From Candidatus Sulfidibacterium hydrothermale (GTDB taxonomy: Bacteria; Bacteroidota; Bacteroidia; Bacteroidales; F082): a stretch of 64,000 nt of DNA. Positions 9,516 to 18,913 of this stretch are shown here, piece after piece. The position numbers and the translations under genes were made by a program. Position 1 is the first letter of the stretch. Each line of letters opens with the position of its first letter. The notes beneath the pieces were generated by a model that saw only the letters and a program-made list of their open reading frames with translations, was not told the DNA's origin and made no database searches. The stretch is from contig NZ_CP083760.1 in the NCBI RefSeq assembly GCF_020149915.1, forward strand, positions 2,914,001 to 2,978,000, read 5' to 3'.

Positions 9516-9553
9516 TAAAATACGGAACATCAAACATTCTCACCACATCTCAC

Positions 9554-10621
9554 CTATTTTTTCCGGATATAATCAGCAATCCAGTCGCCTACTTCAGAAG
9601 TGGAACGCGGGTTGTCACGGGTTAGATCTTCGGTAACATAATTTTCTTCCATCGACTGCATTACGGCCTCACGAATCAAAGCCGCTTCTTCATTCAATTT
9701 AAAGGCATATTCAAACATCATGGCCGCAGAAAGAATGGTCCCCAACGGGTTGGCAATATTTTTGCCCTTGGCCTGCGGATACGATCCGTGAATCGGTTCA
9801 AAAACCGACGTCAGTTTTCCAATAGAAGCCGATGGCAAAAGGCCAAGTGAACCGGTAATCACGCTGGCTTCATCCGTAAGGATATCGCCAAACATATTTT
9901 CGGTGACCATCACATCAAATTTGCCCGGCCATTGTATAATTTGCATAGCGGCATTGTCCACAAACATAAAATCAACGGTCAATTCAGGATAGTCTTTGAC
10001 CACTTCTCCGGCCACCTCACGCCACAACCTTGAGGTTGCCAATACATTGGCTTTATCCACTACCGTCAACCGTTTGCTCCGCTGCATGGCGTATTCGCAA
10101 CCCAATTTTACAATTCGTTCAATTTCATAGCGATGATAAACCGAAGAATCGTACGCTGTATTTCCGTCTTCAGAACGTCCCTGAGGTTTTCCGAAATAGA
10201 TGCCGCCGGTCAGTTCGCGGAGTACCACAAAATCCACATTTTCCACCAAATCACGCCGCAAAGGCGATTTATCCAGCAACGAACGGAAAGTGGTTACGGG
10301 ACGAACATTGGCATAAAGCCCCAATTTCTTCCGCATGGCCAGGAGACCTTGTTCCGGACGTACTTTAGCTTTTGGATCGTTATCATATTTCGGATCGCCA
10401 ATGGCACCAAAGAGCACCGCATCCGAACTTTTACACAACTCAAAAGTTTCGTCAGGAAAAGGATTTCCCACCGCATCAATAGCGGTAGCTCCTACCAATC
10501 CTTCTTCGAATACCAGTTCATGATGATATTTTTCGCCAACGGCTTTACATACTTTTATTCCCTGTTCTACAATTTCAGGACCTATACCGTCGCCGGCCAA
10601 AACAGCAATTTTCATTTTCAT
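9554..10621 (-). CDS. leuB: 3-isopropylmalate dehydrogenase
   Basis: NAD-dependent oxidative decarboxylation of 3-isopropylmalate, the third dedicated step of leucine synthesis. The start [17 protein letters not shown], the NAD/substrate elements [36 protein letters not shown] and the C-terminal [20 protein letters not shown] are all LeuB signatures. From the ATG at 10621 the protein has 355 residues, as usual. A TTG three codons upstream (10630) would overlap the previous gene's stop as TTGA, and an ATG two codons downstream (10615) is also possible. It is the last gene of the leu operon, and a citramalate branch would use it as well. Confidence 0.96.
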   Translation of the reverse strand: MKMKIAVLAGDGIGPEIVEQGIKVCKAVGEKYHHELVFEEGLVGATAIDAVGNPFPDETFELCKSSDAVLFGAIGDPKYDNDPKAKVRPEQGLLAMRKKLGLYANVRPVTTFRSLLDKSPLRRDLVENVDFVVLRELTGGIYFGKPQGRSEDGNTAYDSSVYHRYEIERIVKLGCEYAMQRSKRLTVVDKANVLATSRLWREVAGEVVKDYPELTVDFMFVDNAAMQIIQWPGKFDVMVTENMFGDILTDEASVITGSLGLLPSASIGKLTSVFEPIHGSYPQAKGKNIANPLGTILSAAMMFEYAFKLNEEAALIREAVMQSMEENYVTEDLTRDNPRSTSEVGDWIADYIRKK

Positions 10622-10626
10622 AGATA

Positions 10627-12180
10627 TCAATTTTTATTTATTTTTTTCGGTTGAATATTTTCTGTTTTCTGTTCAATGATATTCAACATTTTTTCCGTGG
10701 CTTTGATGGCTGCTACTGTTTGGTCGCCATCCAATCCTTTTGTTGTGATGGTATGGCCATGAAATTCCCATTTGATAATGGTTTCGACCAATGCATCGGT
10801 TTTTCCGCCGGGAGGAATGGTTACCCGATAATCGGTTAAAACCGGTTTTTCCTTTCCCAGATCATCATATATTTTCCAGAGAGCTTTCATAAACGCATCG
10901 TACTGTCCGTCGCCTATTGAGCTGCTTTCCCGGACATCTTTATCCATTTGCACACGAATATGCGCCATCGGCCGCATGCCTCCCGAAAGGGTAAGGGTAT
11001 AATTTTTAATAAAAATCCGTTTATTCAGGGCTCCGTTATCCAGCACGTCGGCAATGATGTACGGTAAATCATCAGCCGTTACACTCTCTTTTCTGTCACC
11101 CAGCTCGATAATCCGTTGGGTTACCTGCCGGAGCGCATCATTATCAAGATGATACCCTAATGTTTCCAGATTTTTTTTGATACTGGCTTTCCCGGAAAGT
11201 TTTCCCAGGGCATATTTCCGGGTTCTTCCAAAACGCTCCGGAAGCAAATCATTATAGTACAAATGGTCTTTGCTGTCGCCATCGGCATGGATGCCGGAAG
11301 TCTGGGTAAACACATTTTCGCCCACAATGGGTTTGTTCACCGGAATACGAATTCCCGAGAACCGTTCTACCAGATGGCTGGCCCGGTTAATATTTTTTTC
11401 AACAATACCGGTTTTTACTTTCAGATGGTCATGTAAAACGCCCACAATACTTGACAAAGGTGCATTTCCGGCCCGCTCACCCAATCCGTTGATGGTTGTA
11501 TGAATTCCGTTAAAGCCTGCTTTAACGGAAGCCAACACATTAGCCACCGACAAATCATAATCGTTATGGGCGTGAAAATCAAAATGTAAATCCGGATAAC
11601 GGTCTCTTATTTTTTTACAAAAAGTATACGTTTGGTCTGGGTTTAAAATTCCCAGTGTATCCGGCAACATAAACCGCAGAATGTTTTCCTCTTTCAGCGC
11701 ATCAAGCATAAAATAGACATACTCGGGCGATTGTAACATTCCGTTAGACCAGTCTTCGAGATAAATATTTGCCGCAATTCCCGATTTTTTTGCCCATTGC
11801 ACTTCTCTTTTTATTTCATTGACATGTTCTTCCGGCGTTTTGCGTAATTGTTTTTCAAGATGACGTAAAGACCCTTTACTCAGCAAGTTAACCACCTTCA
11901 ATCCGGCATCCTGTATCCATTGAATCGACTGTCCGTTATCAATAAACCCCAATACCTCAACACGATCTGTTTTTCCGGTTTCGGCAGCCCACCGGGCAAT
12001 TTTACGAGCGGCATTAAATTCTCCCTCCGACACACGGGCAGAAGCAATCTCCACACGGTCTACTCCCAGCTCGGTAAGCAGAAATTTAGCCAGCTGCAAT
12101 TTTTCGCCCGGTGAAAAAGAGATTCCTTGTGTTTGTTCCCCGTCACGCAGGGTCGTATCCATAATTTCCAAACGCATCAT
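10627..12180 (-). CDS. cimA: LeuA-family acyltransferase, candidate (R)-citramalate synthase
   Basis: A second HMGL-like/LeuA-type enzyme of 517 residues in the same operon as leuA. It has the family opening [20 protein letters not shown], the metal-binding [19 protein letters not shown], and a LeuA_dimer-like C-terminal regulatory domain (about 385-505). It differs clearly from the gene at 14227-15720 and resembles the citramalate-synthase/LeuA2 branch, which condenses pyruvate with acetyl-CoA towards 2-oxobutyrate and isoleucine using LeuCD and LeuB. That specificity is inferred, and a second isopropylmalate synthase is the alternative. It starts ATGA-coupled to leuD (overlap 12177-12180). 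Confidence 0.75.
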   Translation of the reverse strand: MMRLEIMDTTLRDGEQTQGISFSPGEKLQLAKFLLTELGVDRVEIASARVSEGEFNAARKIARWAAETGKTDRVEVLGFIDNGQSIQWIQDAGLKVVNLLSKGSLRHLEKQLRKTPEEHVNEIKREVQWAKKSGIAANIYLEDWSNGMLQSPEYVYFMLDALKEENILRFMLPDTLGILNPDQTYTFCKKIRDRYPDLHFDFHAHNDYDLSVANVLASVKAGFNGIHTTINGLGERAGNAPLSSIVGVLHDHLKVKTGIVEKNINRASHLVERFSGIRIPVNKPIVGENVFTQTSGIHADGDSKDHLYYNDLLPERFGRTRKYALGKLSGKASIKKNLETLGYHLDNDALRQVTQRIIELGDRKESVTADDLPYIIADVLDNGALNKRIFIKNYTLTLSGGMRPMAHIRVQMDKDVRESSSIGDGQYDAFMKALWKIYDDLGKEKPVLTDYRVTIPPGGKTDALVETIIKWEFHGHTITTKGLDGDQTVAAIKATEKMLNIIEQKTENIQPKKINKN

Positions 12181-12776
12181 TCCTGTTCTCTTTGTTGTTC
12201 AAATGCCATAATTTTCTCTTTTTTACTCAAAAGAAAATCAATATCATCATAACCATTTAAAAAGCAGAGTTTTTTATACGGATTGATTTCAAAATGTTCA
12301 CTTTCTCCGGTAGAAAGCAAAGTAATGGTTTGCTCTTCAAGCCGAATTTCCAGCTGCACTTTCGGGTCTTTTTCTATCTCAGCAAAGATCTTTTTCAGAA
12401 ATTCTTCTGAAACCTGGACGGGCAGCAAGCCATTGTTCATGGCATTATTTTTAAAGATGTCTGCAAAAAAGCTGGACACCACCACCCGAAAGCCATAATC
12501 AAAAATAGCCCACGCAGCATGTTCACGGCTGGAACCACTTCCAAAGTTTTTCCCGGCTACGAGAATCTTTCCGGAATATTTCGGGTTATTCAGCACAAAA
12601 TCTTTCACCGGTTTTCCGGCTTTATCGTAGCGCCAGTCGCGAAAAAGATTTTCGCCAAACCCTTCGCGGGATGTTGCTTTCAGAAAGCGTGCAGGAATAA
12701 TCTGATCCGTATCCACATTTTCTGCCGGCAGAGGCACACCGGTTGAAGTCAGTATATCAAATTTGTCAATAGCCAT
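12177..12776 (-). CDS. leuD: 3-isopropylmalate dehydratase small subunit
   Basis: Partner of LeuC in isomerising 2- to 3-isopropylmalate. The swivel-domain motifs are clear: [19 protein letters not shown] at residues 15-33 and [17 protein letters not shown] near 75-91. At 199 residues it has the normal length. It lies 28 bases after leuC and overlaps the next gene by 4 bases, so translation is coupled within the operon. Confidence 0.97.
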   Translation of the reverse strand: MAIDKFDILTSTGVPLPAENVDTDQIIPARFLKATSREGFGENLFRDWRYDKAGKPVKDFVLNNPKYSGKILVAGKNFGSGSSREHAAWAIFDYGFRVVVSSFFADIFKNNAMNNGLLPVQVSEEFLKKIFAEIEKDPKVQLEIRLEEQTITLLSTGESEHFEINPYKKLCFLNGYDDIDFLLSKKEKIMAFEQQREQE

Positions 12777-12804
12777 TTTTCTAAATTTTTTGATTGGTTT
12801 ATGA

Positions 12805-14205
12805 TTACATCAACGAAGCCGGATCGGTAATTTTTCCGGTTACGGCAGCCGCTGCAGCCGTCAGCGGACTGGCCAGCAATGTACGGGCTCCGGGGCCCTG
12901 GCGTCCTTCAAAATTACGGTTAGAGGTAGAAACCGAATATTTTCCGGCCGGAATTTTATCTTCGTTCATTGCCAAACATGCCGAACATCCCGGCTGACGC
13001 AATTCAAATCCGGCTTCTTTCAGAATATCAACCAAGCCTTCTTCATAAGCCTGTTTTTCCACCTGTCTTGATCCGGGAACAATCCAGGCTGTAATATTCT
13101 CGGCTTTCTTTTTGCCTTTTACCAAAGCGGCAAAAGCCCGGATATCTTCGATACGGCCATTGGTACAACTTCCCAGAAAAACATAATCCACCGGATGACC
13201 TTCTAATTTCATACCGGGTTCAAAATCCATATATTTTAACGCTTTTAAAAATGAGGGTTGTTCTGCTTCCGGTATTTCTTCCAATGCAGGGATGGTTCCG
13301 TCGATGGCGATTCCCATACCCGGATTAGTTCCGTACGTGATCATCGGACGAATATCTTCTGCCCGAAAATCTAATTCTTTGTCAAATACAGCATCCGGAT
13401 CGGTTTTCAGGTTTTTCCATTTTTCAAGAGCCCGATCCCAGTCTTTTCCTTTGGGAGCAAACTCCCGGCCTTTCACGTATTCAAAAGTTATTTCATCAGG
13501 AGCAATTAATCCTCCGCGGGCTCCCATCTCAATACTCATATTACAAATCGTCATCCGGGCTTCCATACTCAGACTGCGAATAGCACTTCCGGCATATTCT
13601 ACAAAATAACCGGTAGCTCCGCTGGCCGAGATCTGCGAAATAATATAAAGGATAATGTCTTTTGCCGTAACCGCTTTCCCCAACGTCCCTTCAATATTTA
13701 TCCGCATTTTTTTGGGTTTGGGCTGCAAAACACACTGACTGGCAAAAACCATCTCCACTTCGCTGGTACCAATCCCAAAAGCAATACTTCCGAAAGCACC
13801 GTGCGTGGAAGTGTGGCTATCTCCACAAACAATGGTCATGCCGGGCTGGGTAAATCCCAGTTCAGCTCCGATAACATGAACAATGCCGTTATACGGATGT
13901 CCGAGCCCGTAAAGTTCCACGCCAAATTCTTTGCAGTTCTTTTCCAACGTTTGTACCTGAATGCGAGAGAGTTCTTCGCGAATGGGTTTATCCTGATTTT
14001 TGGTAGGAATGTTATGGTCAGCCGTGGCCAAGGTACGCTCGGGACGAAATAAAGGAATTCCCCGCTGACGCAATCCGCTAAAAGCCTGCGGACTGGTTAC
14101 TTCATGAATATAATGACGGTCGATATACAGCACATCCGGTCCGTCCGGTACCGAATCAACCACATGGCTGTCCCAGATCTTATCAAATAATGTTTTTGGT
14201 TTCAC
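12805..14205 (-). CDS. leuC: 3-isopropylmalate dehydratase large subunit
   Basis: Aconitase-superfamily [4Fe-4S] enzyme of leucine synthesis. Visible signatures are [37 protein letters not shown] with the first cluster cysteine, and [19 protein letters not shown] with the other two. At 466 residues it matches LeuC. It lies 21 bases after leuA and is transcribed with it. The Fe-S cluster makes it a natural client of the SUF genes just upstream on the same strand. Confidence 0.97.
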   Translation of the reverse strand: MKPKTLFDKIWDSHVVDSVPDGPDVLYIDRHYIHEVTSPQAFSGLRQRGIPLFRPERTLATADHNIPTKNQDKPIREELSRIQVQTLEKNCKEFGVELYGLGHPYNGIVHVIGAELGFTQPGMTIVCGDSHTSTHGAFGSIAFGIGTSEVEMVFASQCVLQPKPKKMRINIEGTLGKAVTAKDIILYIISQISASGATGYFVEYAGSAIRSLSMEARMTICNMSIEMGARGGLIAPDEITFEYVKGREFAPKGKDWDRALEKWKNLKTDPDAVFDKELDFRAEDIRPMITYGTNPGMGIAIDGTIPALEEIPEAEQPSFLKALKYMDFEPGMKLEGHPVDYVFLGSCTNGRIEDIRAFAALVKGKKKAENITAWIVPGSRQVEKQAYEEGLVDILKEAGFELRQPGCSACLAMNEDKIPAGKYSVSTSNRNFEGRQGPGARTLLASPLTAAAAAVTGKITDPASLM

Positions 14206-14226
14206 GAATATTTCTTTTTTAACAGG

Positions 14227-15720
14227 TTAAATAATTTTTGAAATAGCATCTACAAAAGCTTCTACTGCGCCGGTAATAATATCGGTACTGGCCGAAAAAC
14301 CATAGTAAAGTGTTCCACGATTTTCAATTTGCACATGCACTTTACCCAAATCGTCACTACCACGGGTAATGGCCTGAATTAAAAACTCTTCGAGATGCAC
14401 CTTGCGTTTAATGATTTGCTTGACTGCCGTAAAAGCAGCATCAATAGGACCGTTTCCTGAAGCGGTAGCCGAATGGATCTCGTCATTGATTTTCAGCTGG
14501 ACTGTAGCCATCGGAACCGCCGATTTACCACACACCACCTGCAAAAGCTCCAGATGAATTTTGTGGTCTTTACGGGTTGCTTTCCCGATTAGTGCCCGTA
14601 AATCATCATCTTTGATGTCTTTTTTCTTATCTGCCAAAGCCAGAAAACGATCATAAATCTTATCCAGTTCTTTGCGGGCAAAGCTGTAACCGAGAATTTT
14701 CAAACGGTGTTTTAGTGCAGCACGGCCACTCCGGGCGGTCAGCTCGATACTCGACTCTTTGATCCCCACATCTTTAGGATTAATAATCTCATAGTTTTCC
14801 CGGTTTTTCAACACGCCATCCTGGTGAATTCCAGACGAATGAGCAAAAGCATTACGTCCTACAATGGCTTTGTTGGGTTGTACTGGCATGTTCATGAGCG
14901 ACGAAACCAAACGGCTGGTTTTATAAATCTGTTTGGTATTGATATCTGTATGCAAAGGCAGATCTTTATGACTTTTCAGAATCATTACCACCTCTTCGAG
15001 CGACGTATTTCCGGCCCGTTCTCCAATACCGTTAATGGTAACTTCCACCTGCCGGGCTCCATTCAAAACGCCTTCGATGGTATTGGCGGTTGCCATCCCC
15101 AAATCGTTATGACAATGCGTAGAGATTACCGCTTTGTGCACATTTGAAACATGCTCCATCAGGTAACGGATTTTTTCGCCAAATTCATGAGGAAGACAAT
15201 AACCGGTAGTATCCGGAATATTTACCACCGTAGCACCGGCAGCAATCACGGCTTCCACCACTTTGGCAAGATAAGCATTGTCGCTCCGTCCGGCATCTTC
15301 AGCGTAAAACTCCACATCTTCCACAAACTTCTTGGCATATTTCACCGCAGCCACTGCCCTTTCCAGAATTTTATCCGGGGTAGAATTCAGCTTGTATTTA
15401 ATGTGGTACGGAGACGTTCCGATACCGGTATGGATTCTTTTTCGTTTGGCATACTGCAACGCTTCTGCCGCTACTTCAATATCTTTTTCAATGGCACGGG
15501 TAAGTCCGCAAATTACCGGTTTGGAAACCGCTTTAGAGATTTCGACCACCGACTGGAAATCACCGGGGCTGGAAATAGGAAATCCGGCTTCAATGACATC
15601 TACCCCCAAAGATTCGAGAGCTTTGGCTACTTCAATTTTTTCCACGGTGTTCAGCTGACAACCGGGTACTTGTTCGCCATCACGAAGTGTGGTGTCAAAA
15701 ACAATAATTTTGTCGCTCAT
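14227..15720 (-). CDS. leuA: 2-isopropylmalate synthase
   Basis: Condenses acetyl-CoA with 2-oxoisovalerate, the committed and feedback-controlled step of leucine synthesis. The TIM barrel carries [34 protein letters not shown] and [17 protein letters not shown]. The C-terminal regulatory LeuA_dimer domain spans about residues 370-495. At 497 residues the length is typical. It is the first structural gene of the operon. The 180 bases before it contain an attenuator with leader peptide, so expression should respond to charged branched-chain tRNAs. Confidence 0.97.
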   Translation of the reverse strand: MSDKIIVFDTTLRDGEQVPGCQLNTVEKIEVAKALESLGVDVIEAGFPISSPGDFQSVVEISKAVSKPVICGLTRAIEKDIEVAAEALQYAKRKRIHTGIGTSPYHIKYKLNSTPDKILERAVAAVKYAKKFVEDVEFYAEDAGRSDNAYLAKVVEAVIAAGATVVNIPDTTGYCLPHEFGEKIRYLMEHVSNVHKAVISTHCHNDLGMATANTIEGVLNGARQVEVTINGIGERAGNTSLEEVVMILKSHKDLPLHTDINTKQIYKTSRLVSSLMNMPVQPNKAIVGRNAFAHSSGIHQDGVLKNRENYEIINPKDVGIKESSIELTARSGRAALKHRLKILGYSFARKELDKIYDRFLALADKKKDIKDDDLRALIGKATRKDHKIHLELLQVVCGKSAVPMATVQLKINDEIHSATASGNGPIDAAFTAVKQIIKRKVHLEEFLIQAITRGSDDLGKVHVQIENRGTLYYGFSASTDIITGAVEAFVDAISKII

Positions 15721-15764
15721 AACTTTACTTGTTTAATGTTTTTTGATCAGGTTAAGTCGCCACA

Positions 15765-15800
15765 TAAAAAAAACTTCCCGTCAATTTATGGCGGGAAGTT
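15765..15800 (-). terminator. leu attenuator terminator hairpin
   Basis: On the minus strand AACTTCCCG (15800-15792) pairs perfectly with CGGGAAGTT (15780-15772) across an 11-base loop, followed by a run of T. It lies about 45 bases before the leuA ATG (15720), so termination here would switch off the operon. The left arm is shared with a competing upstream pairing (15835-15823 with 15804-15792). Confidence 0.85.
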
Positions 15801-15886
15801 TGTATTTTATCTGAGCAACATTTACAAAACTCCCGTCAACACCTATCAATGATAAGTATCGAAAGAATTATCCACCAAATGTTGCT
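15801..15886 (-). promoter_or_regulatory. leu attenuator: mutually exclusive pairing segments
   Basis: Three segments can be read in the minus-strand RNA. Segment 1 (15886-15877, AGCAACATTT) lies inside the leader peptide codons and is perfectly complementary to AAATGTTGCT (15823-15814). Segment 2 (15835-15823, CGGGAGTTTTGTA), starting just after the leader stop codon (15838-15836), pairs 12 of 13 positions, one of them G-U, with segment 3 (15804-15792), the left arm of the terminator. So 1:2 leaves the terminator free, while 2:3 destroys it. This is the classic amino-acid attenuator layout. Pairings were found by eye and no folding energy was computed. Confidence 0.75.
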
Positions 15887-15904
15887 GCGACTGTCCATAA
15901 TCAT
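15836..15904 (-). CDS. leuL: leu operon leader peptide (Ile/Leu-rich)
   Basis: A 22-codon frame from ATG 15904 to TGA 15836. An internal ATG at 15898 would give 20 residues. Its core reads IWWIILSILIID, and the peptide has seven isoleucine and two leucine codons in 22, far above chance. The stop codon directly precedes the antiterminator segment, so a ribosome that reaches the end would mask it and allow termination, while a ribosome stalled at Ile/Leu codons would leave it free. The predicted transcription start (about 15903-15905) lies at or next to the ATG, so the leader may be translated from a leaderless or nearly leaderless mRNA. Confidence 0.7.
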   Translation of the reverse strand: MIMDSRSNIWWIILSILIIDRC

Positions 15905-15909
15905 GGGGA

Positions 15910-15939
15910 CAAATGTAAAAGTTTTTTGAAACTGACAAA
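15910..15939 (-). promoter_or_regulatory. Promoter of the leu operon
   Basis: On the minus strand TTTG (15939-15936), an 18-base spacer and TACATTTG (15917-15910) form one of the best -33/-7 matches in the window. Transcription would begin at or next to the leader-peptide ATG. Confidence 0.75.
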
Positions 15940-15995
15940 TATTAATTTATCCTTTTTCTAAATTCTTTTAATAAACCGAATTAATTTATTAAAAA

Positions 15996-16886
15996 TCAAC
16001 CAAATAGCGATGTGCTCAAATATTTCTCTCCACGGTCGGGAAAAATCACCACAATGTTTCCTTTTTCTGCTTTTTTGGCTGTTTCTATAGCAGCCACCAT
16101 AGCTGCCCCACTGCTCATGCCGACAAAGATGCTTTCTTTCCGAATAATTTCACGGGCCATTTCATAAGCTTCTTCCGTTTCAATCATTACCGTCTCATCA
16201 ATTTTTGACGGATCGTAAATCGAGGGTACCAGGGCTTCTTCCATGTTTTTCAGTCCCTGGATATAATGCCCTTTGACCGGATGAGCACAAACAATTTTTA
16301 TTTTCGGATTGTTTTCTTTCAATGCTTTACCTACTCCCATAATGGTTCCTGATGTTCCAATGGCCGAAACCAGATAATCCACCTCTCCATTGGTTTGCTG
16401 CCAGATTTCTTCTCCTGTGGTTTTGTAATGGGCCAGTTTATTGAAATGATTGCTAAACTGATCGGGCATAAAATATTTATCCGGAAAAGCAGCGGCCAGT
16501 TCCCGGGCTTTCTTTATGGCCCCATCGGTTCCTTCAGCAGCATCTACCAGGGTAAGTTTTGCTCCAAAAGCCTGGATAATTTTACGGCGTTCCACGGAAA
16601 CCTGATCGTTCATCACGATCTCCACATCATATCCTTTGATATTTCCGATCATGGCTAAACCGATTCCCGTATTTCCGGAAGTCGCTTCAATAATGGTTTT
16701 GCCTTTGGTTAACAGTCCTTCGGCTTCGGCCTGTTGAATCATTTTCAGGGCAATCCGGTCTTTGATGCTTCCCGTAGGATTAAAACCTTCAAGCTTGGCA
16801 AAAATATTCACCTTCGGATTGGGATTCAAATGATTGATTTTCACCATAGGTGTATTTCCTATGGTCTGTAAAATATTTTGATACAT
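15996..16886 (-). CDS. cysM: Cysteine synthase (CysM type)
   Basis: PLP enzyme making cysteine from an activated serine and sulfide. The PLP lysine is Lys42 in PTGSIKDR, the phosphate-binding TSGNTG is at 69-74, SAIGTSGTIMGVG follows further on, and the end DRGEKYLSTSLFG is very close to CysM-type enzymes. At 296 residues its length also suits CysM rather than the slightly longer CysK. It follows sufT by about 30 bases at the end of the suf cluster, so it would supply cysteine to the desulfurase SufS. The substrate (O-acetylserine or another) cannot be told from sequence. Confidence 0.93.
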   Translation of the reverse strand: MYQNILQTIGNTPMVKINHLNPNPKVNIFAKLEGFNPTGSIKDRIALKMIQQAEAEGLLTKGKTIIEATSGNTGIGLAMIGNIKGYDVEIVMNDQVSVERRKIIQAFGAKLTLVDAAEGTDGAIKKARELAAAFPDKYFMPDQFSNHFNKLAHYKTTGEEIWQQTNGEVDYLVSAIGTSGTIMGVGKALKENNPKIKIVCAHPVKGHYIQGLKNMEEALVPSIYDPSKIDETVMIETEEAYEMAREIIRKESIFVGMSSGAAMVAAIETAKKAEKGNIVVIFPDRGEKYLSTSLFG

Positions 16887-16917
16887 TTTTTTAAAGTTTA
16901 AACGGTAAAAAGGAATT

Positions 16918-17238
16918 TTACAACAGGCCCAGTTCCAATTTGGCTTCGTCAGAAATCATATCCTGATCCCAGGGCGGGTCGAAGGTAATTTCCACATCCA
17001 CATTTTTCACCCCGGTAAGATAGGAGATCTCCTCTTTTACCTGCTGTGGCAAAATTTCTGCCACCGGACAATTGGGAGCCGTAAGCGTCATCAGGATTTT
17101 TACATTGCCTTCGTCATCCACTTTGTGTTCATAAATCAGTCCCAGATCATAAATATTCACCGGGATCTCGGGATCAAAAATATTTTTCAAAACATTAATG
17201 ATCTTTTCTTCCAAAGCACGTTTTTCTTCTGCCGTCAT
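16918..17238 (-). CDS. sufT: SufT-type Fe-S assembly factor (DUF59/MIP18 family)
   Basis: A 106-residue protein consisting of one DUF59 domain: FDPEIPVNIYDLGLIYEHKV at about 21-40, the conserved cysteine in TAPNCPVAEILP (Cys76), and FDPPWDQDMISDEAK. Such proteins help mature Fe-S proteins, and in SUF operons they are called SufT. It starts one base after the sufE stop, consistent with coupled translation. Length is normal for single-domain members. Confidence 0.9.
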   Translation of the reverse strand: MTAEEKRALEEKIINVLKNIFDPEIPVNIYDLGLIYEHKVDDEGNVKILMTLTAPNCPVAEILPQQVKEEISYLTGVKNVDVEITFDPPWDQDMISDEAKLELGLL

Positions 17239-17239
17239 C

Positions 17240-17692
17240 TTATTGTTGTTTTAATTGGATTTGAAAAGCACGGGCATACAACATAATTTGTTTGACCATC
17301 GACGAAAGTCCGTTGGCGCGGGTAGGTGAAAGATGTTCTTTCAAGCCGATTTTTTCCAGAAAGTCGAGTTTGGCTTCCAGTATTTCTGCCGGAGTATGTC
17401 CCGACAAAACCCGGATAAGCAAGCTGATAATTCCTTTGGTTATGACGGCATCGCTATCAGCCGTCAGGTACATTTTCCCGTCTTTCAGCTCGGCATGCAA
17501 CCAAACCCGGCTTTGACAGCCTGTAATTAAATACTGGTTGGTTTTATATTTTTCGTCAATCAGCGGAAGCTCTTTTCCCAGCTCAATAAGGTATGAATAC
17601 TTATCCATCCAGTCGTCAAACATGGAAAATTCGTCAATGACTTCCTGTTCTTTTTCAGCAATGGTCATGGTTTTGTTTTTTTTATCCGACAA
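17240..17692 (-). CDS. sufE: SufE cysteine-desulfurase activator
   Basis: Accepts persulfide sulfur from SufS and passes it to the SufBCD scaffold. The acceptor cysteine is Cys59 in ITGCQSRVWLHAEL. FDDWMDKYSYLIELGKELP and LSPTRANGLSSMVKQI are also family signatures. It has 150 residues and lies 5 bases after sufS, in the normal SUF order. Confidence 0.95.
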   Translation of the reverse strand: MSDKKNKTMTIAEKEQEVIDEFSMFDDWMDKYSYLIELGKELPLIDEKYKTNQYLITGCQSRVWLHAELKDGKMYLTADSDAVITKGIISLLIRVLSGHTPAEILEAKLDFLEKIGLKEHLSPTRANGLSSMVKQIMLYARAFQIQLKQQ

Positions 17693-17697
17693 AAAAT

Positions 17698-18909
17698 CTA
17701 CCGCAACATTTTTACGGCATCATTTACCGCCTTGGCAAAAATATCAATTTCTTCCAGGGTATTATACAATGCAAACGAAGCACGCACGGTTCCGGGAATA
17801 CCGTAAAAATCCATCAGTGGCTGTGCACAATGATGCCCTGTGCGTACGGCAATCCCCATTTGGTCAAGCAACAAACCCAAATCATAAGGATGAATTCCAT
17901 TAACCAGAAATGAAATTACCGCTGCTTTTTCCGGGGCATGTCCCACAATACGCAGTCCGTCAATTTCCTGCAATTTTTCTGTGGCATATTGCAGTAATTT
18001 TTCTTCGTGTTCAAAAATTGCTTCCTGTCCGGTTTCCTGCATATACCGTAAAGCAGCTTCCAAACCTAAAGCGCCCGCCACATTGGGGGTACCGGCTTCA
18101 TAACGATAAGGCAATTCATTAAAAGTAGTTTTTTCAAAAGTAACCTGATCGATCATTTCGCCACCAAACTGATAAGGAGGCAGGCGACGCAACCAGGTAA
18201 ACCGACCGTAAAGCACGCCAATTCCCATGGGAGCATACACTTTATGTCCGGAAAAAGCATAAAAATCCACACCCAGATCCTGCACATCCACTTTGGTATG
18301 GGCAATTCCCTGCGCACCATCCAGTAAAACCGGAACGCCTTTTTTGTGGGCTAACGCTACAATTTCTTTCACCGGATTAATGGTACCCAGCACATTGGAA
18401 ACGTGCGTAACCGCCAGTAATTTAACCTGAGGGGTTAACATTTTCTCAAGAAAATTCAAATCCAGGGTTCCGTCTAAATCAACCGGCCAGACCTTCAATT
18501 TAACTTTTCCATTTTCGCAAAGTTGCTGCCAGGGAACCAGATTCGAATGATGCTCCATTCCTGAAACAACAATTTCATCTCCCGGTTGAATCCAGGGACG
18601 CAACACCGTAGCCAGCAAATTGATGGATTCAGTTGTCCCGCGTGTAAAAAGAATTTCTTTACTTTCAGCAGCATTAATGAACCGGGCAATTGTTTTCCGT
18701 GCATTTTCATAAGCTTCGGTAGCGGTCTGACTTAAATGATGAACGCCCCGGTGAACATTGCTGTTTTCGTGCAGATAATAATCTGAAATACGCTGAATCA
18801 CAGCCAACGGCTTCTGTGTTGTTGCCGCGTTATCAAAATAAACCAACGGTTTTCCGTTCACCTCTTGATGAAGAATTGGAAAATCTTTTCTTATTTGCCC
18901 ACTATTCAT
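17698..18909 (-). CDS. sufS: Cysteine desulfurase SufS
   Basis: Class II (SufS-type) PLP cysteine desulfurase that releases sulfur from cysteine for Fe-S clusters. Starting at the ATG at 18909 gives MNSGQIRKDFPILHQEVNGK and 403 residues, the usual length, 4 bases after the sufD stop. A longer frame to 19002 would only overlap sufD. Key residues in this numbering are the PLP lysine Lys223 (FSGHKVYAPMG) and the catalytic Cys361 in RTGHHCAQPLM. The family TTESINLLA and GTPNVAGALGLEAAL motifs are present. Confidence 0.96.
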   Translation of the reverse strand: MNSGQIRKDFPILHQEVNGKPLVYFDNAATTQKPLAVIQRISDYYLHENSNVHRGVHHLSQTATEAYENARKTIARFINAAESKEILFTRGTTESINLLATVLRPWIQPGDEIVVSGMEHHSNLVPWQQLCENGKVKLKVWPVDLDGTLDLNFLEKMLTPQVKLLAVTHVSNVLGTINPVKEIVALAHKKGVPVLLDGAQGIAHTKVDVQDLGVDFYAFSGHKVYAPMGIGVLYGRFTWLRRLPPYQFGGEMIDQVTFEKTTFNELPYRYEAGTPNVAGALGLEAALRYMQETGQEAIFEHEEKLLQYATEKLQEIDGLRIVGHAPEKAAVISFLVNGIHPYDLGLLLDQMGIAVRTGHHCAQPLMDFYGIPGTVRASFALYNTLEEIDIFAKAVNDAVKMLR

Positions 18910-18913
18910 AATC

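Larger units (their letters stand above)
8912..9553. other. Repeat-filled intergenic region upstream of the kinase and downstream of leuB
   Basis: This 642-base stretch has no gene. It contains AAGTACTT-type repeats (about 9068-9143 and 9485-9515), T/A-rich tracts resembling those at 23500-23560 and 23860-23905 in inverted orientation (9030-9062, 9143-9180), and a five-hairpin composite element (9178-9462). All have relatives in the 23.2-24.4 kb region. Confidence 0.7.

Noticed and set aside
15151-15852. 233-codon plus-strand frame across leuA and its leader
   Set aside because: Antisense shadow of leuA; it also runs through the attenuator, whose structure explains the region better.
15721-15995. 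T-box riboswitch before leuA
   Set aside because: No T-box sequence or specifier-loop structure was seen; the leader peptide and competing hairpins explain the region.
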